Source: Bradyrhizobium guangzhouense (GTDB taxonomy: Bacteria; Pseudomonadota; Alphaproteobacteria; Rhizobiales; Xanthobacteraceae). Taken from it: a DNA stretch of 64,000 nt. The notes beneath the pieces are model-generated. The model worked only from the letters and a program-made list of their open reading frames with translations. It did not search any database and was not told the origin of the DNA. This document shows, piece after piece, positions 42,867-51,952 of this stretch (the stretch's first letter is position 1; each line of letters begins with the position of its first letter). A program made the translations under genes and the position numbers. The DNA lies in NCBI RefSeq assembly GCF_004114955.1, contig NZ_CP030053.1, positions 3,596,001-3,660,000 on the forward strand. The letters run 5' to 3'.

Positions 42867-44711
42867 TCACTTCGCTGGACTGGCTTGAGGCTCACCCTTC
42901 GACCACCAGGTCTCCGGCAAATAGCCTGAGAGCGCGGTGGCCTGTGGCCGTTCTATCCGATTCCAGCGCGCGATCCATTGCTCGGATACGTTAAACAGGG
43001 GGATTGTGTAGAAGCCCGCCATCAAGGCGCGGTCGAGCGCCCGCACGGCGTCGACGAAATCCGTATGATCACGGGCCTCCAGCAGGGCCTTGATCATGGC
43101 GTCGACCGCGGGATCCCTCGCGCCCATGTAGTTGCGGGTCCCCGGACTGTCGGCGGCGGCGCTGCCCCAATAGAAATATTGCTCGTTGCCGGGCGACAGC
43201 GACTGGTCCCAGCGATTCTGGATCATGTCGAACTCGTAGGACAGCCGTCGCTGGTCGAACTGCACCGGATCGACCGCGCGGACGCTCACGTCGATTCCGG
43301 CGCGCTTGAGGTCGCGCTGGAACGCGAGCGCGATGCGCTCCTGGTCCCGGGTCGTCACCAGCATCTCGAACGTGAAGGGGGCTTTTGTCTGGCGGTTGCG
43401 CAACACCGTGCCTTCGAGGTCGTAGCCGGCGTCCGTCAGCAGCTTGAGCGCCGCACGCAGCGTCGTCCGGTCGCGCCCCGAGCCATCGGTGACAGGCAGG
43501 CGGTAGCTGCCCTCCATGATGTCTTCGGGGATCTGCGCAGCGAACGGCTTCAGCAACTCGCGCTCGTGCGCATCCGCGGGCCGCGCATAGGCCGACAGCT
43601 CTGAACCTGCAAAATAGCCGGCGATGCGTGAATACAGCGAAAAGAAGTAATTGCGGTTGACCAGCTCGAAATCGAACAACAGGGTGAGGGCCTGGCGCAC
43701 GCGGATGTCGGCGAAGATTGGCCGGCGGGTGTTGAACACCAAAAACTCCGAAGGCTGCGGCACGCCCGGCTTGAAGGTGTCGCGGATCACCTCGCCGCTT
43801 TTGGCGGCCGGAAAATCATAGCCGTCGTGCCAGCGCAGCGGTTCGTTCTCGACACGGAAATCATAGAGGCCGCGCTTGAACGCTTCGAACTGGCCGTTGG
43901 CCTCGCGATAATAGTCGAGCCGGATCTCGTCGAAATTGAACAGCCCACGATTAACAGGGAGATCGCGGCCCCAATAATCGGGATTGCGTGTGAGGGTCAC
44001 GCTGGCGCCGGGCTTGACCGCGGTGACGCGGTACGGGCCGGAGGCGATCGGCCCCGACAGCGTGGTCTCCTCGAAGGTCGCGACGTCGACGGCGTGCTTG
44101 GGCAGGATTGGCATCAGGCCCAGGATGAGCGGCAATTCGCGGTCGTTGGCCCCGGTGAGATCGAAGCGGACGGTGAGGGAATCGGGCGCCTCCGCCTTGG
44201 CGACCTTGGAATAGTACTGCCGGAGATTGGGACGGCCGTGGTCGCGCAGAAGCTGCCAGGAGAACAGCACGTCCACGGCGGTCACAGGCTTGCCGTCGGA
44301 GAAGCGGGCACGGGGGTCGATGTGGAACGTGACGTAGCTGCGCTCGTCATCGGTCTCGACGGTCTTGGCGAGCAGGCCGTAGAGCGTGAACGGCTCGTCC
44401 TGGCCGCGCGCCAGCAGGCTTTCGACCACATAGGCGCGGATCGGCTGCACGGCCAATCCCTTCACGATGAACGGATTGAGGCTGTCGAACGTGCCGAGGA
44501 TGCCCCAGGTCAGGCGGCCGCCCTTGGGAGCGTCAGGATTGGCATAGGGCATGTGGGTGAAATCGGCCGGCAGCGCCGGCTTGCCGTGCATGGCGATCGC
44601 ATGCATCTCCTCGGCCTGCCCAGCACCTGCAATCAGGCCGACGCTGAGGATCAAGGCGAGGCTGCAAAGACGCAGGCCGGGCCCCTCGAGCAGGCGCTGG
44701 AACATGAACAT
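42867..44711 (-). CDS. ABC-transporter substrate-binding protein, family 5 (YejA-like)
   Basis: A 614-residue periplasmic binding protein with signal peptide (LCSLALILSVGLIAGAGQAE). The SBP_bac_5 layout is clear: HMPYANPDAPKGGRLTWGIL, DSLNPFIVKGLAVQPIRAYV, the conserved DERSYVTFHIDPRARFSDGK and AVDVLFSW, GPYRVTAVKPGASVTL and the late RIALAFQRDLKRAGIDVSVR. Length and opening match YejA, which with YejBEF takes up peptides and contributes to envelope or peptide resistance. The permease and ATPase genes are not in the window. Only the acyl-CoA-ligase-like gene follows it. Confidence 0.88.
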   Translation of the reverse strand: MFMFQRLLEGPGLRLCSLALILSVGLIAGAGQAEEMHAIAMHGKPALPADFTHMPYANPDAPKGGRLTWGILGTFDSLNPFIVKGLAVQPIRAYVVESLLARGQDEPFTLYGLLAKTVETDDERSYVTFHIDPRARFSDGKPVTAVDVLFSWQLLRDHGRPNLRQYYSKVAKAEAPDSLTVRFDLTGANDRELPLILGLMPILPKHAVDVATFEETTLSGPIASGPYRVTAVKPGASVTLTRNPDYWGRDLPVNRGLFNFDEIRLDYYREANGQFEAFKRGLYDFRVENEPLRWHDGYDFPAAKSGEVIRDTFKPGVPQPSEFLVFNTRRPIFADIRVRQALTLLFDFELVNRNYFFSLYSRIAGYFAGSELSAYARPADAHERELLKPFAAQIPEDIMEGSYRLPVTDGSGRDRTTLRAALKLLTDAGYDLEGTVLRNRQTKAPFTFEMLVTTRDQERIALAFQRDLKRAGIDVSVRAVDPVQFDQRRLSYEFDMIQNRWDQSLSPGNEQYFYWGSAAADSPGTRNYMGARDPAVDAMIKALLEARDHTDFVDAVRALDRALMAGFYTIPLFNVSEQWIARWNRIERPQATALSGYLPETWWSKGEPQASPAK

Positions 44712-44970
44712 TCGGACACGTTGATTCGAGGGGCGGCTCGGGAGAATCCTATCACAGGGATTTCACTGGGCGCCCGCCCGGATGTGGTCAAAGACGCTTG
44801 TCGGCATTGATCTTTCCGTCGACCACGTTAAGAAGGCACGCAATCGCGCAAGAGCGCCGAGCCCGTCACTTATCTGCCTCAATTGACGGGGAGAGAGCCG
44901 CGCCCAAGGCGGCTTGGTTCGGTGCTTCGGAGCGGTCCGGGCACTTCCCGTTCAGAAAGGGTTTTCTGCA

Positions 44971-45777
44971 ATGAATTTCCGTTATTTGGCCGCGTCCGTC
45001 CGGCCGCGCGGGCGAGTTCTCGCTCTGTTGACGGCGACGGCACTGGTCATTCCGTTTGCCGCCGAAGCCCAGAACCCCGCACCGGCCCCCAAGGCGAAGG
45101 CCGCACCGAAGGCTGCTCCCAAGGCTGCCCCGGCACCCGCGCCGGCTCCCCAGGCCCAGCAGGCCCCGGCACCGCAGGGTGCCCCGGCCGCGCAGGCCCA
45201 GCCGGCCGATCAGCAGATCCAGCTGATCTACGCCCCCTGGACCAAGTTCTGCCTCAAGGGCCAGGACGCCAACGCCAAGCAGGTCTGCTTCACCGGCAAG
45301 GACGGCCGCATCGAATCAGGCCAGCCGGTCATCGCCGCTGTCATCATCGAGCCGGAAGGCGAGCCGAAGAAGATCCTGCGCGTGACGCTGCCGCTCGGCA
45401 TGCAGCTCGTGCACGGCACCCGGATCATCGTCGACAACAACCCGCCGCTGCAGAGCCCCTATGTGATCTGCTTCCAGAACGGCTGTATGTCCGACTACGA
45501 GGCAACACCGGAACTGATCAACAACCTGAAGAAGGGCCAGAACCTCGTGGTGCAGGCGATCAACGCCAACGGCGCGCCGCTGACCCTGCCGCTGCCGCTT
45601 ACCGGTGAATTCCAGAAGGCCTATGACGGTCCGCCGACCGATCCGAAGGTGTTCGAGGAAACCCAGAAGAAGCTGCAGGAAGAGCTCCAGAAGAAGGCTG
45701 AAGAGCAGCGCAAGAAGCTCGAGCAGCAGGGTGGGGCGCCTGGCGCACCCGGTGCAGCTCCGGCCGCTCAGAAGTAA
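44971..45777 (+). CDS. IalB-family (invasion-associated locus B) protein
   Basis: 268 residues from ATG 44971. Signal peptide ends near IPFAAEA-QNPAPAP. A long Ala/Pro/Lys-rich spacer (APKAKAAPKAAPKAAPAPAP) leads to the IalB domain (about 78-215), which includes PWTKFCLKGQDANAKQVCFT, LRVTLPLGMQLVHGTRIIVD and PYVICFQNGCMSDYEATPEL. Its Cys are typically disulfide-bonded. A charged coiled-coil tail (KLQEELQKKAEEQRKKLEQQ) ends the protein. The family name comes from Bartonella; in soil rhizobia it is a periplasmic envelope protein of unknown role. A strong terminator follows at 45805. Confidence 0.88.
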   Translation: MNFRYLAASVRPRGRVLALLTATALVIPFAAEAQNPAPAPKAKAAPKAAPKAAPAPAPAPQAQQAPAPQGAPAAQAQPADQQIQLIYAPWTKFCLKGQDANAKQVCFTGKDGRIESGQPVIAAVIIEPEGEPKKILRVTLPLGMQLVHGTRIIVDNNPPLQSPYVICFQNGCMSDYEATPELINNLKKGQNLVVQAINANGAPLTLPLPLTGEFQKAYDGPPTDPKVFEETQKKLQEELQKKAEEQRKKLEQQGGAPGAPGAAPAAQK

Positions 45778-45804
45778 TCGGGCTCAGGTACCGGACATGA
45801 AAAA

Positions 45805-45828
45805 GGCGCCCGATCGGGCGCCTTTTTT
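45805..45828 (+). terminator. Rho-independent terminator after the IalB-family gene
   Basis: GGCGCCC (45805-45811) and GGGCGCC (45816-45822) pair perfectly with loop GATC, then six T (45823-45828). A matching A tract precedes it, so it can also terminate minus-strand transcripts coming from hspQ. Confidence 0.9.
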
Positions 45829-45876
45829 GCTGGCCGCGCATTGGTCGACCGTGCCTCGCTGTTGCTTGGAGGGTTC

Positions 45877-45904
45877 GTCCACCTCTCCGAAGGGAGAGGT
45901 GGAC
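45877..45904. repeat. Perfect 12-bp palindromic hairpin, intergenic
   Basis: GTCCACCTCTCC (45877-45888) and GGAGAGGTGGAC (45893-45904) are exact complements around GAAG. It lies just downstream of the hspQ stop (minus strand) and resembles the short 'CTCTCC...GGAGAG' repeats I recall between Rhizobiales genes. No second copy was noticed in this window. Confidence 0.5.
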
Positions 45905-45931
45905 CGAGGCGACCGCTCGAGTCTCTTGCGC

Positions 45932-46264
45932 TCAGTTCAACGAAGGATTGCGCGGGCGGTAGCCGCCATCCTTGTTCTTGATGAAGATCTCGGCCACCTG
46001 GGAATGCCGGATCGGCTCGCCGGATTCATCGGGCAAGAGGTTCTGCTCGGAGACATAGGCGACGTACTCGGACTCCGCGTTCTCCGCGAGCAAATGGTAG
46101 AACGGCTGATCCTTGTGGGGCCGCACCTCTTCGGGGATCGACAGCCACCACTCCTCGGTGTTGTTGAACTCCGGATCGATGTCGAAGATCACCCCCCGGA
46201 ACGAGAAGATCCGGTGGCGCACGACCTGTCCGATCTGGAATTTGGCTGTCCGCGCTTTAATCAT
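45932..46264 (-). CDS. hspQ: HspQ: heat-shock protein (hemimethylated-DNA-binding fold)
   Basis: A 110-residue protein from ATG 46264. The whole length matches the HspQ/YccV family: AKFQIGQVVRHRIFSFRGVI, FDIDPEFNNTEEWW, HKDQPFYHLLAENAESEYVA and YVSEQNLLPDESGEPIRHSQ. In E. coli HspQ is a heat-shock protein that acts as an adaptor-like activator of Lon and binds hemimethylated oriC DNA. No ROSE-type RNA thermometer was seen in its short leader. Confidence 0.92.
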   Translation of the reverse strand: MIKARTAKFQIGQVVRHRIFSFRGVIFDIDPEFNNTEEWWLSIPEEVRPHKDQPFYHLLAENAESEYVAYVSEQNLLPDESGEPIRHSQVAEIFIKNKDGGYRPRNPSLN

Positions 46265-46370
46265 CCTTCGTCGATAGACCAGGATTGTGGCCGATGCTAG
46301 TGGCCTGATTTGGAATTAACCTGCCGTTAAGGGGTGGGTAGCCCCCACATCTTCAGAAAATACTTCATCA

Positions 46371-47324
46371 ATGGCCGATATCCTCAATCTAGCGCTGCCG
46401 TATTTCGGCTTGATCTTCGTTGGTTTCGCCTGCGGCAAGGCGAAGTCCCTGCCAGAATCGGGGCTCGCATGGATGAACTTCTTCCTGCTCTACGTGTCGT
46501 TGCCGGCGCTGCTGTTTGCCATCATGTCGAAGACGCCGTTCTCGGAGCTGAACAACCCGCCATTCCTGGTAGCGACCACGCTGTCGACGGTGGCGGCGTT
46601 CACCATCGCGCTGGTGGTCGGCAAGCTGCTGGGGAAGCTGACCCTGCGTGAGGCGACGCTCGCCGGTCTCTCCGGCGGCTACGGCAATATCGGCTACATG
46701 GGTCCGGGGCTGGCGCTCGCCGTACTCGGGTCGAAGGCGGCGGCGCCGACCGCGCTGATCTTCTGCTGCGACAGCATCTTCCTGTTCACGATCGTGCCGC
46801 TGCTGATCGAGCTGTCGGACCGCGACCATCCCTCCATCATGCACGCCTTCGGCGTGGTGTTGAAACAGATCGTGCTCAATCCGCTGATCATGTCGGCCTG
46901 CTTTGGTGCGGCTGTTGCCGCGCTGCATATCGAGCTGCCGGTCGCGCTCGACCGCACCATTGCCTTCCTTCAGAATGCGGCGGCCCCGACGGCGCTGTTC
47001 GTGCTCGGTGTCACCGTGGCGTTGCGGCCGTTCGACCGCGTGCCCTGGGAGGTGCCCGGTGTGATCGCGGTGAAGCTGCTGATCCATCCGCTCGCGGCGT
47101 TCGGCCTGATGCTGGCGTTCGGGCCGTTCGCGCAGCCCTGGGCCGCCACGGCGATCCTGATGGCCTCGCTGCCGCCGGCGCTGAACGTGTTCGTGATCGC
47201 CCGGCAGAACGATGCCTGGATCGAATCCGCCTCCGTTGCCGTGCTGCTCGGCACGTTCGCGTCGGTGGTCACACTGACCAGCGTGATGTGGCTGCTGCAG
47301 ACGGGACGGTTGGTGTTTCCGTAA
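46371..47324 (+). CDS. AEC-family transporter (auxin efflux carrier type)
   Basis: 317 residues from ATG 46371 with eight to ten membrane helices in two inverted halves. Family marks are GFACGKAKSLPESGLAWMNF, the helix-break motif GYGNIGYMGPGLALAVLGSK, and the late PWAATAILMASLPPALNVFV. AEC permeases move malate, malonate or other organic acids in bacteria. The substrate here is not known. It converges with the UbiH-family gene at 47341. Confidence 0.88.
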   Translation: MADILNLALPYFGLIFVGFACGKAKSLPESGLAWMNFFLLYVSLPALLFAIMSKTPFSELNNPPFLVATTLSTVAAFTIALVVGKLLGKLTLREATLAGLSGGYGNIGYMGPGLALAVLGSKAAAPTALIFCCDSIFLFTIVPLLIELSDRDHPSIMHAFGVVLKQIVLNPLIMSACFGAAVAALHIELPVALDRTIAFLQNAAAPTALFVLGVTVALRPFDRVPWEVPGVIAVKLLIHPLAAFGLMLAFGPFAQPWAATAILMASLPPALNVFVIARQNDAWIESASVAVLLGTFASVVTLTSVMWLLQTGRLVFP

Positions 47325-47340
47325 GAGCGACTTGCGCCAA

Positions 47341-48525
47341 TTATCTGCGCCAGGTCGGCGTCAGGCCCTCGCGCATGGCAAAGCGCCTGAGCGGGCCGAT
47401 GGCACCTAACAGGTGCATGCCGACGGCGCGGACCGGCTGAAGCGGCAGGAAATCGTTGAGCAGCGAGCGATTGGCGATGTCGATCGCAAAGGTCCGGCTC
47501 AGAATATCCGGTCGCCGGGCCCGGTCGTAGCGCCTGAGCACCTCGTCCGCGCCGGGGTCCCGTCCTGATGTGATGGCCTCGCCGGCGAGCCGGGCGATGT
47601 CGGCCGCATCCCTCAAGCCGAGATTGAGACCCTGGGCCCCGATCGGGGGAACCACATGGGCGGCTTCGCCGACCAGCGCGATCCGGTCGCGCGCGAAGGA
47701 TTGCGGCCGCTCGATCGCCAGTGGAAACACATTGCGGCCGGGCTCGACCGTCATGCGGCCGAGGATGGAATGCGACTGCTTCTCGATCGCGGCCGAGAGG
47801 TCTTCGTCGCTGAGGGCGCGAAGCCGCTCGGCCTCGGCCGGGGCCGAGACCCAGACCACGCTGGAGCGGTTGCCGGGCAGCGGCACGAATACGCACGGGC
47901 CATGCGGCGTGTGGAACTCGGTCGACACGTTGCGATGCGGGCGGGCATGACCGACGTTGAAGGTCAGGGCGGTCTGCGTCAGGTCGCGCCGCGTCACCGC
48001 AATGCCGGCGGCCTCCCGGCACAGCGAATGCCGGCCATCGGCGCCGACCACGAGCCGGGCTGTCAGGAATTGTCCACCAGCCGTGCGGATGGCGACGTCG
48101 TCGGCTTCGATGACAACGCTCTCGGCCTCGTCGTCGTAACGGGTGAGATTGGGCAATTCGGCCGCGCGCGCTTCGAGCGCGAGCATCAGCGAGCGGTTGT
48201 CGATATTATAGCCGAACGCATCGAGCGCGATCTCGTGACAGGAGAACCGGACCTCGGGCGCGCGGAACAGCCGTTTGGTGTCGTCGACGAGGCGCATCAC
48301 CTCGAGCGCCGCCGCCTTGTCCCTGCAGCGAGACCAGACGTCGAGGCTCTCCAGGAGCTCGACGGAGGCACCCAGCAACGCGGTGGTCCTGTTATCGGCA
48401 TAGGGCAGGCGACGCGCCACCAGCGCGGTGCGCGCTCCCCGCTGCGCCAAGGCGATTGCCGCGGCGAGGCCCGCCGGTCCACCGCCGATGATGCTTGCGT
48501 CAAAAGGTGTCGATGCGTCTGTCAT
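47341..48525 (-). CDS. UbiH/UbiF/COQ6-family FAD-dependent monooxygenase
   Basis: 394 residues from ATG 48525. FAD-binding motifs are in order: the GxGxxG-type ASIIGGGPAGLAAAIALAQR, the central VGADGRHSLCREAAGI (DG motif) and FARDRIALVGEAAHVVPPIG with AQGLNLGLRD (GD-like motif). These define the ubiquinone-ring hydroxylase family. In alphaproteobacteria one or two such enzymes (UbiL/UbiM/UbiH types) share three ring hydroxylations, so the exact position cannot be assigned. Likely peripheral to the inner membrane. Confidence 0.88.
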   Translation of the reverse strand: MTDASTPFDASIIGGGPAGLAAAIALAQRGARTALVARRLPYADNRTTALLGASVELLESLDVWSRCRDKAAALEVMRLVDDTKRLFRAPEVRFSCHEIALDAFGYNIDNRSLMLALEARAAELPNLTRYDDEAESVVIEADDVAIRTAGGQFLTARLVVGADGRHSLCREAAGIAVTRRDLTQTALTFNVGHARPHRNVSTEFHTPHGPCVFVPLPGNRSSVVWVSAPAEAERLRALSDEDLSAAIEKQSHSILGRMTVEPGRNVFPLAIERPQSFARDRIALVGEAAHVVPPIGAQGLNLGLRDAADIARLAGEAITSGRDPGADEVLRRYDRARRPDILSRTFAIDIANRSLLNDFLPLQPVRAVGMHLLGAIGPLRRFAMREGLTPTWRR

Positions 48526-48653
48526 GGCACGACATTTGACACGGCTCGCGGCAAATTCAAGCCCACCTATTTTGCCTGGTTTTATGACCGATCGCGCGGC
48601 ACAACGCCGCGGTGGCGGATGTGCAAACCGGTCCCGTTCTGGTAGCAGAGGCC

Positions 48654-49391
48654 ATGGAAACTCAAATGGACAGCCAAGGGGATTCCCTCAAGCCGACGCC
48701 CGTGGTCCGTGCCGCGGCGTTTTCGGTGCACATTTTCACCGCCTTCGGTGCGGCGATCGCGCTGCTCGCGATGCTGGAGGCCGTGCGCGAGCATTGGGCC
48801 GCGATGTTCGGCTGGCTGGGTGTCGCCCTGATCATCGACGCCATCGACGGGCCGATCGCGCGCCTGCTCGACGTCAAGACCGTGCAGCCGAACTGGTCCG
48901 GCGATGTGCTCGACCTCGTGGTCGACTTCGTCACCTATGTATTCGTGCCCGCCTATGCGATCGTGGCGAGCGGCATGCTGCTGCCGGTGGCGGCGCCTCT
49001 GCTTGGCATCGCCATCATCGTCACCAGCGCGCTCTATTTCGCCGACCTGCGCATGAAGGCGGACGACAATCACTTTCGCGGCTTTCCGGCGCTGTGGAAC
49101 GCGGCCGCGTTCTATTTGTTCCTGCTGCACTGGCCGCCGCTCTCGTCGACCTTGCTGGTCGCGGCGCTGGTGGTGCTGACCTTCGTGCCGTTCCATGTGC
49201 TGCATCCGGTTCGCGTCGTGCGGCTGCGCTGGCTGACGATGTCGCTGGTCGTGCTGTGGGGCCTGCTCGGCTTCTACGCGCTGGAGATGGATTTCCGCGC
49301 CGGCACCGCCGTGACGATTGCGCTCTGCGCGATCGCGTTGTGGATCGCATTCAGCGATGCGTTGATCCGTCTCGTGAGATCGTTCGGATGA
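48654..49391 (+). CDS. pcs: Phosphatidylcholine synthase
   Basis: 245 residues from ATG 48654, which follows GAGG closely; ATG 48666 and GTG 48612 are other options. The CDP-alcohol phosphotransferase motif spans DAIDGPIARLLDVK, then a Gly and two Asp in SGDVLDLVVDFVTYVF, within seven to eight membrane helices. The sequence after the motif (VTSALYFADLRMKADDNHFR, then GFPALWNAAAFYLFLL) is characteristic of bacterial Pcs, which condenses CDP-diacylglycerol with choline. Phosphatidylcholine is needed for symbiosis in Bradyrhizobium. It overlaps the terC-family gene by 4 bp (ATGA). Confidence 0.92.
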   Translation: METQMDSQGDSLKPTPVVRAAAFSVHIFTAFGAAIALLAMLEAVREHWAAMFGWLGVALIIDAIDGPIARLLDVKTVQPNWSGDVLDLVVDFVTYVFVPAYAIVASGMLLPVAAPLLGIAIIVTSALYFADLRMKADDNHFRGFPALWNAAAFYLFLLHWPPLSSTLLVAALVVLTFVPFHVLHPVRVVRLRWLTMSLVVLWGLLGFYALEMDFRAGTAVTIALCAIALWIAFSDALIRLVRSFG

Positions 49392-50116
49392 TGCACTTGT
49401 TGACCAGCCCCGAGGCCTGGGCGGCGCTGCTCACCCTGACCTCGCTCGAGATCGTGCTCGGCATCGACAACGTCATCTTCCTGTCGGTGATCGTGTCGCG
49501 CATCCCCGAGCCGCAGGCGCATCGCGCCCGCCAGATCGGGCTGGCGCTGGCGCTGGTCTTCCGCATCATCCTGCTCAGCGTGCTGGTCTGGCTGATCGGC
49601 CTGACCGCGCCGGTGTTCTCATTCTCGGGCTACGACTTCTCCTGGCGCGACCTCATCCTGATCGGCGGCGGCCTGTTCCTGATCGCCAAGGCGACGCACG
49701 AGATCCACGCCGAGGTCGACGCCGACGATGAGGAGGGCGAGGGCAAGACCGCTCGCAGCGCCTTCTTCTGGGTGATCGTCCAGATCGTCATCATCGACAT
49801 CGTGTTCTCGCTGGACTCGATCATCACCGCGATCGGCATGGCCCAGGACCTCGAGATCATGATTGCGGCCGTCGTGATCGCCTGCCTGATCATGTACATT
49901 TCCTCAGGGCCCGTGGCGCGATTCGTCGCGGAAAATCCGACCACCAAAATGCTGGCTCTGGCATTTCTGGTGCTGATCGGCGTTGCCTTGGTTGCGGACG
50001 GCTTCAAATTCCACATTCCGCGCGGCTACATCTATTTCGCAATTGCGTTCTCGGCGGCGGTGGAATTCTTCAACGTGCTGGCCAAGCGCAACCGCAGGAA
50101 GGCCGGCAAGCCGTAA
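49388..50116 (+). CDS. TerC-family integral membrane protein
   Basis: 242 residues from ATG 49388 (a second ATG is at 49391), overlapping the pcs stop. Typical TerC blocks are ALLTLTSLEIVLGIDNVIFL, WRDLILIGGGLFLIAKATHE, and the paired acidic helix IIDIVFSLDSIITAIGMAQD, with seven or eight membrane helices. TerC proteins are implicated in Mn2+ export and metal homeostasis during protein secretion. Translational coupling to pcs ties its synthesis to phosphatidylcholine production. Confidence 0.9.
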   Translation: MMHLLTSPEAWAALLTLTSLEIVLGIDNVIFLSVIVSRIPEPQAHRARQIGLALALVFRIILLSVLVWLIGLTAPVFSFSGYDFSWRDLILIGGGLFLIAKATHEIHAEVDADDEEGEGKTARSAFFWVIVQIVIIDIVFSLDSIITAIGMAQDLEIMIAAVVIACLIMYISSGPVARFVAENPTTKMLALAFLVLIGVALVADGFKFHIPRGYIYFAIAFSAAVEFFNVLAKRNRRKAGKP

Positions 50117-50191
50117 CCGTTCCAATCCGGGGCGAGTTGACAAGGCGGTCGCGATGTCTTTCGCTGGCTGCTGCGAAGAGGAGGTCAGGTG

Positions 50192-51166
50192 ATGACCAAG
50201 GCGGTCCGTGTGCACAAGGTCGGTGGCCCCGAAGCGCTGGTCTATGAAAGCGTCGAGCTGCCGGCGCCCGGACCCGGCGAGGTGCGCATCCGCCAGCACG
50301 CGGTCGGCCTGAACTTCATCGACGTCTACTACCGCACCGGCCTCTACAAGGCGCCGGGATTGCCGTTCATCGCCGGCAATGAGGCCTCGGGCGAGGTGGT
50401 CGCCGTGGGGTCGGGCGTGACCAATTTTCATCCCGGCGACCGCGTCGCCTACTATCACAATCTCGGCGCGTACACGAGCGAGCGCAATATTCCCTGGGAG
50501 AAGCTGGTCAAGCTGCCCGATCACATCACCCACGAGCAGGGTGCCGTGCTGATGCTCAAGGGCCTGACGGTCTGGTATCTCCTGCACAAGACCTTCAAGG
50601 TCGAGCCGCATCATCGCGTGCTGATCCATGCCGCTGCCGGCGGCATCGGCCTCCTGGCCTGCCAATGGGCGAGCGCGCTCGGCGCCCACGTCATCGGCAC
50701 GGTCGGCTCGCGCGAGAAGGCCGAGCTCGCGGAGGCCAATGGCTGCGACCACGTCATCCTCTACAACGAGGAAGATTTCGTCGCGCGCGTCAGGCAGATC
50801 AGCCGCAACGAGGGCTGCGACGTCGTCTATGACGGCGTCGGCAAATCGACCTTCCCGGGATCGCTGTCGTGCCTGAAGCCGCGCGGCATGTTCGTGTCCT
50901 TCGGCAATGCCTCGGGTCCCGTGCCGCCGTTCTCGATCGCCGAGCTGAACAATCACGGCTCGCTGTTTGCGACGAGGCCGAAGCTCAACGACTATATCGG
51001 CACGCGCAAGGAGCTGCTGGAAGGCGCCGATACGCTGTTCTCCGCCGTCATCAACGGCAAGCTGCACGTACCGATCAACCACGCCTATGCGCTGAAGGAC
51101 GCCGCGAAGGCGCATATCGATCTGGAAAGCCGCAAGACGACCGGGGCTTCGATCTTGAAGCCTTGA
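50192..51166 (+). CDS. NADPH:quinone oxidoreductase (zeta-crystallin type)
   Basis: 324 residues from ATG 50192 with SD GGAGG. Medium-chain dehydrogenase fold without structural zinc: HKVGGPEALVYESVELPAPG, GLNFIDVYYRTGLY, LPFIAGNEASGEVVAVGSGV and the NADPH-binding motif HRVLIHAAAGGIGLLACQWA. It probably reduces quinones one electron at a time or serves as an enal reductase. It lies 76 bp after the terC-family gene on the same strand. Confidence 0.9.
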   Translation: MTKAVRVHKVGGPEALVYESVELPAPGPGEVRIRQHAVGLNFIDVYYRTGLYKAPGLPFIAGNEASGEVVAVGSGVTNFHPGDRVAYYHNLGAYTSERNIPWEKLVKLPDHITHEQGAVLMLKGLTVWYLLHKTFKVEPHHRVLIHAAAGGIGLLACQWASALGAHVIGTVGSREKAELAEANGCDHVILYNEEDFVARVRQISRNEGCDVVYDGVGKSTFPGSLSCLKPRGMFVSFGNASGPVPPFSIAELNNHGSLFATRPKLNDYIGTRKELLEGADTLFSAVINGKLHVPINHAYALKDAAKAHIDLESRKTTGASILKP

Positions 51167-51332
51167 CCACCGTGCCCAAGCGCGGGAGCGTTGCCTCTTT
51201 CTCGGTACGGTATCGGACCGATTGGGCCTTCCGGTGGATTGCGTCCACTCCTTGCCCGCATCAAGTTCACGCGGCGGCCACGATTCGATCGTGATTGTGG
51301 CGACGGAGCGATGGCGGTCTGGCGGGGGCAAA

Positions 51333-51503
51333 ATGTCGGAAACTGCAGCGGTCAAGTCCAGACAACCGGAGGCGCACTGCGCAGTCTGCGCGACGCGGAC
51401 GCCGCACCTGCACGAGCGGCGCGCCGTGGCGGGCCGCATTGTGGTGCGATCGCTCTGTCTTGCGTGCAACACCGAAACGCCCTCAGCCGAAGCCAAGAGC
51501 TAG
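51333..51503 (+). CDS. Small two-CxxC zinc-ribbon-like protein
   Basis: A 56-residue protein from ATG 51333 (SD GGCGGGGG). CxxC knuckles at AHCAVCATRTPHLHERRA and SLCLACNTETPSAEAKS suggest one zinc. It lies just upstream of the four-gene trehalose-synthase unit but is separated by 71 bp. Function unknown. Confidence 0.55.
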   Translation: MSETAAVKSRQPEAHCAVCATRTPHLHERRAVAGRIVVRSLCLACNTETPSAEAKS

Positions 51504-51574
51504 TCGTCGGAACCGTCGATGTCCACGTTCGCGGGATGTCCCCGGTCACGAAATGCATTGCCTGTACTCTCGCT

Positions 51575-51952
51575 ATGGCAGATCAATACGTATCGGACGA
51601 ATTGCGCAGCTTCATTTTGGAGCGGATCGATTCGGTGGCACAGATCGAGGCGCTTCTTCTCGTTCGATCCGATCCCCAGTCGCAATGGAACGCAGAGCGA
51701 CTTGCGGAGCGGCTGTACATCAGCAAGACCGAGGCGGCCGACGCGTTGAGTCGGCTTTGCGCTTCCGAACTGCTTTCCCGTGACGATGCCGTCTATCGCC
51801 TCGAAGGTGTGCCCGAGCAGAATCGGGTGTTGATCGAGCAACTGCTGGAGGTGTATTCGCGCCATCTCATTCCCGTGACGAACCTCGTCCACTCGAAACC
51901 GCGCCGGATCGGCTCCTTCGCGGACGCCTTTAAGTTCCGCAAGGGGGGATGA
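51575..51952 (+). CDS. Winged-helix-like protein at the head of the trehalose-synthase unit
   Basis: 125 residues from ATG 51575 (ATG 51536 is possible). The middle (SQWNAERLAERLYISKTEAA, then DALSRLCASELLSRDDAVYR) reads as a MarR/GntR-style winged-helix fold: helix, recognition helix and a short wing. The last 40 residues form a helical tail. It overlaps the next gene by 4 bp (51949-51952). It could be a local transcription factor or a cytoplasmic adaptor; the fold is inferred from pattern only. Confidence 0.55.
   Translation: MADQYVSDELRSFILERIDSVAQIEALLLVRSDPQSQWNAERLAERLYISKTEAADALSRLCASELLSRDDAVYRLEGVPEQNRVLIEQLLEVYSRHLIPVTNLVHSKPRRIGSFADAFKFRKGG

Noticed and set aside
48428..50116. Single 562-codon frame that reads through the pcs region into the terC-family gene
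   Set aside because: Only the last 242 codons look like protein; the earlier part is another frame of pcs, so it is not a fusion.
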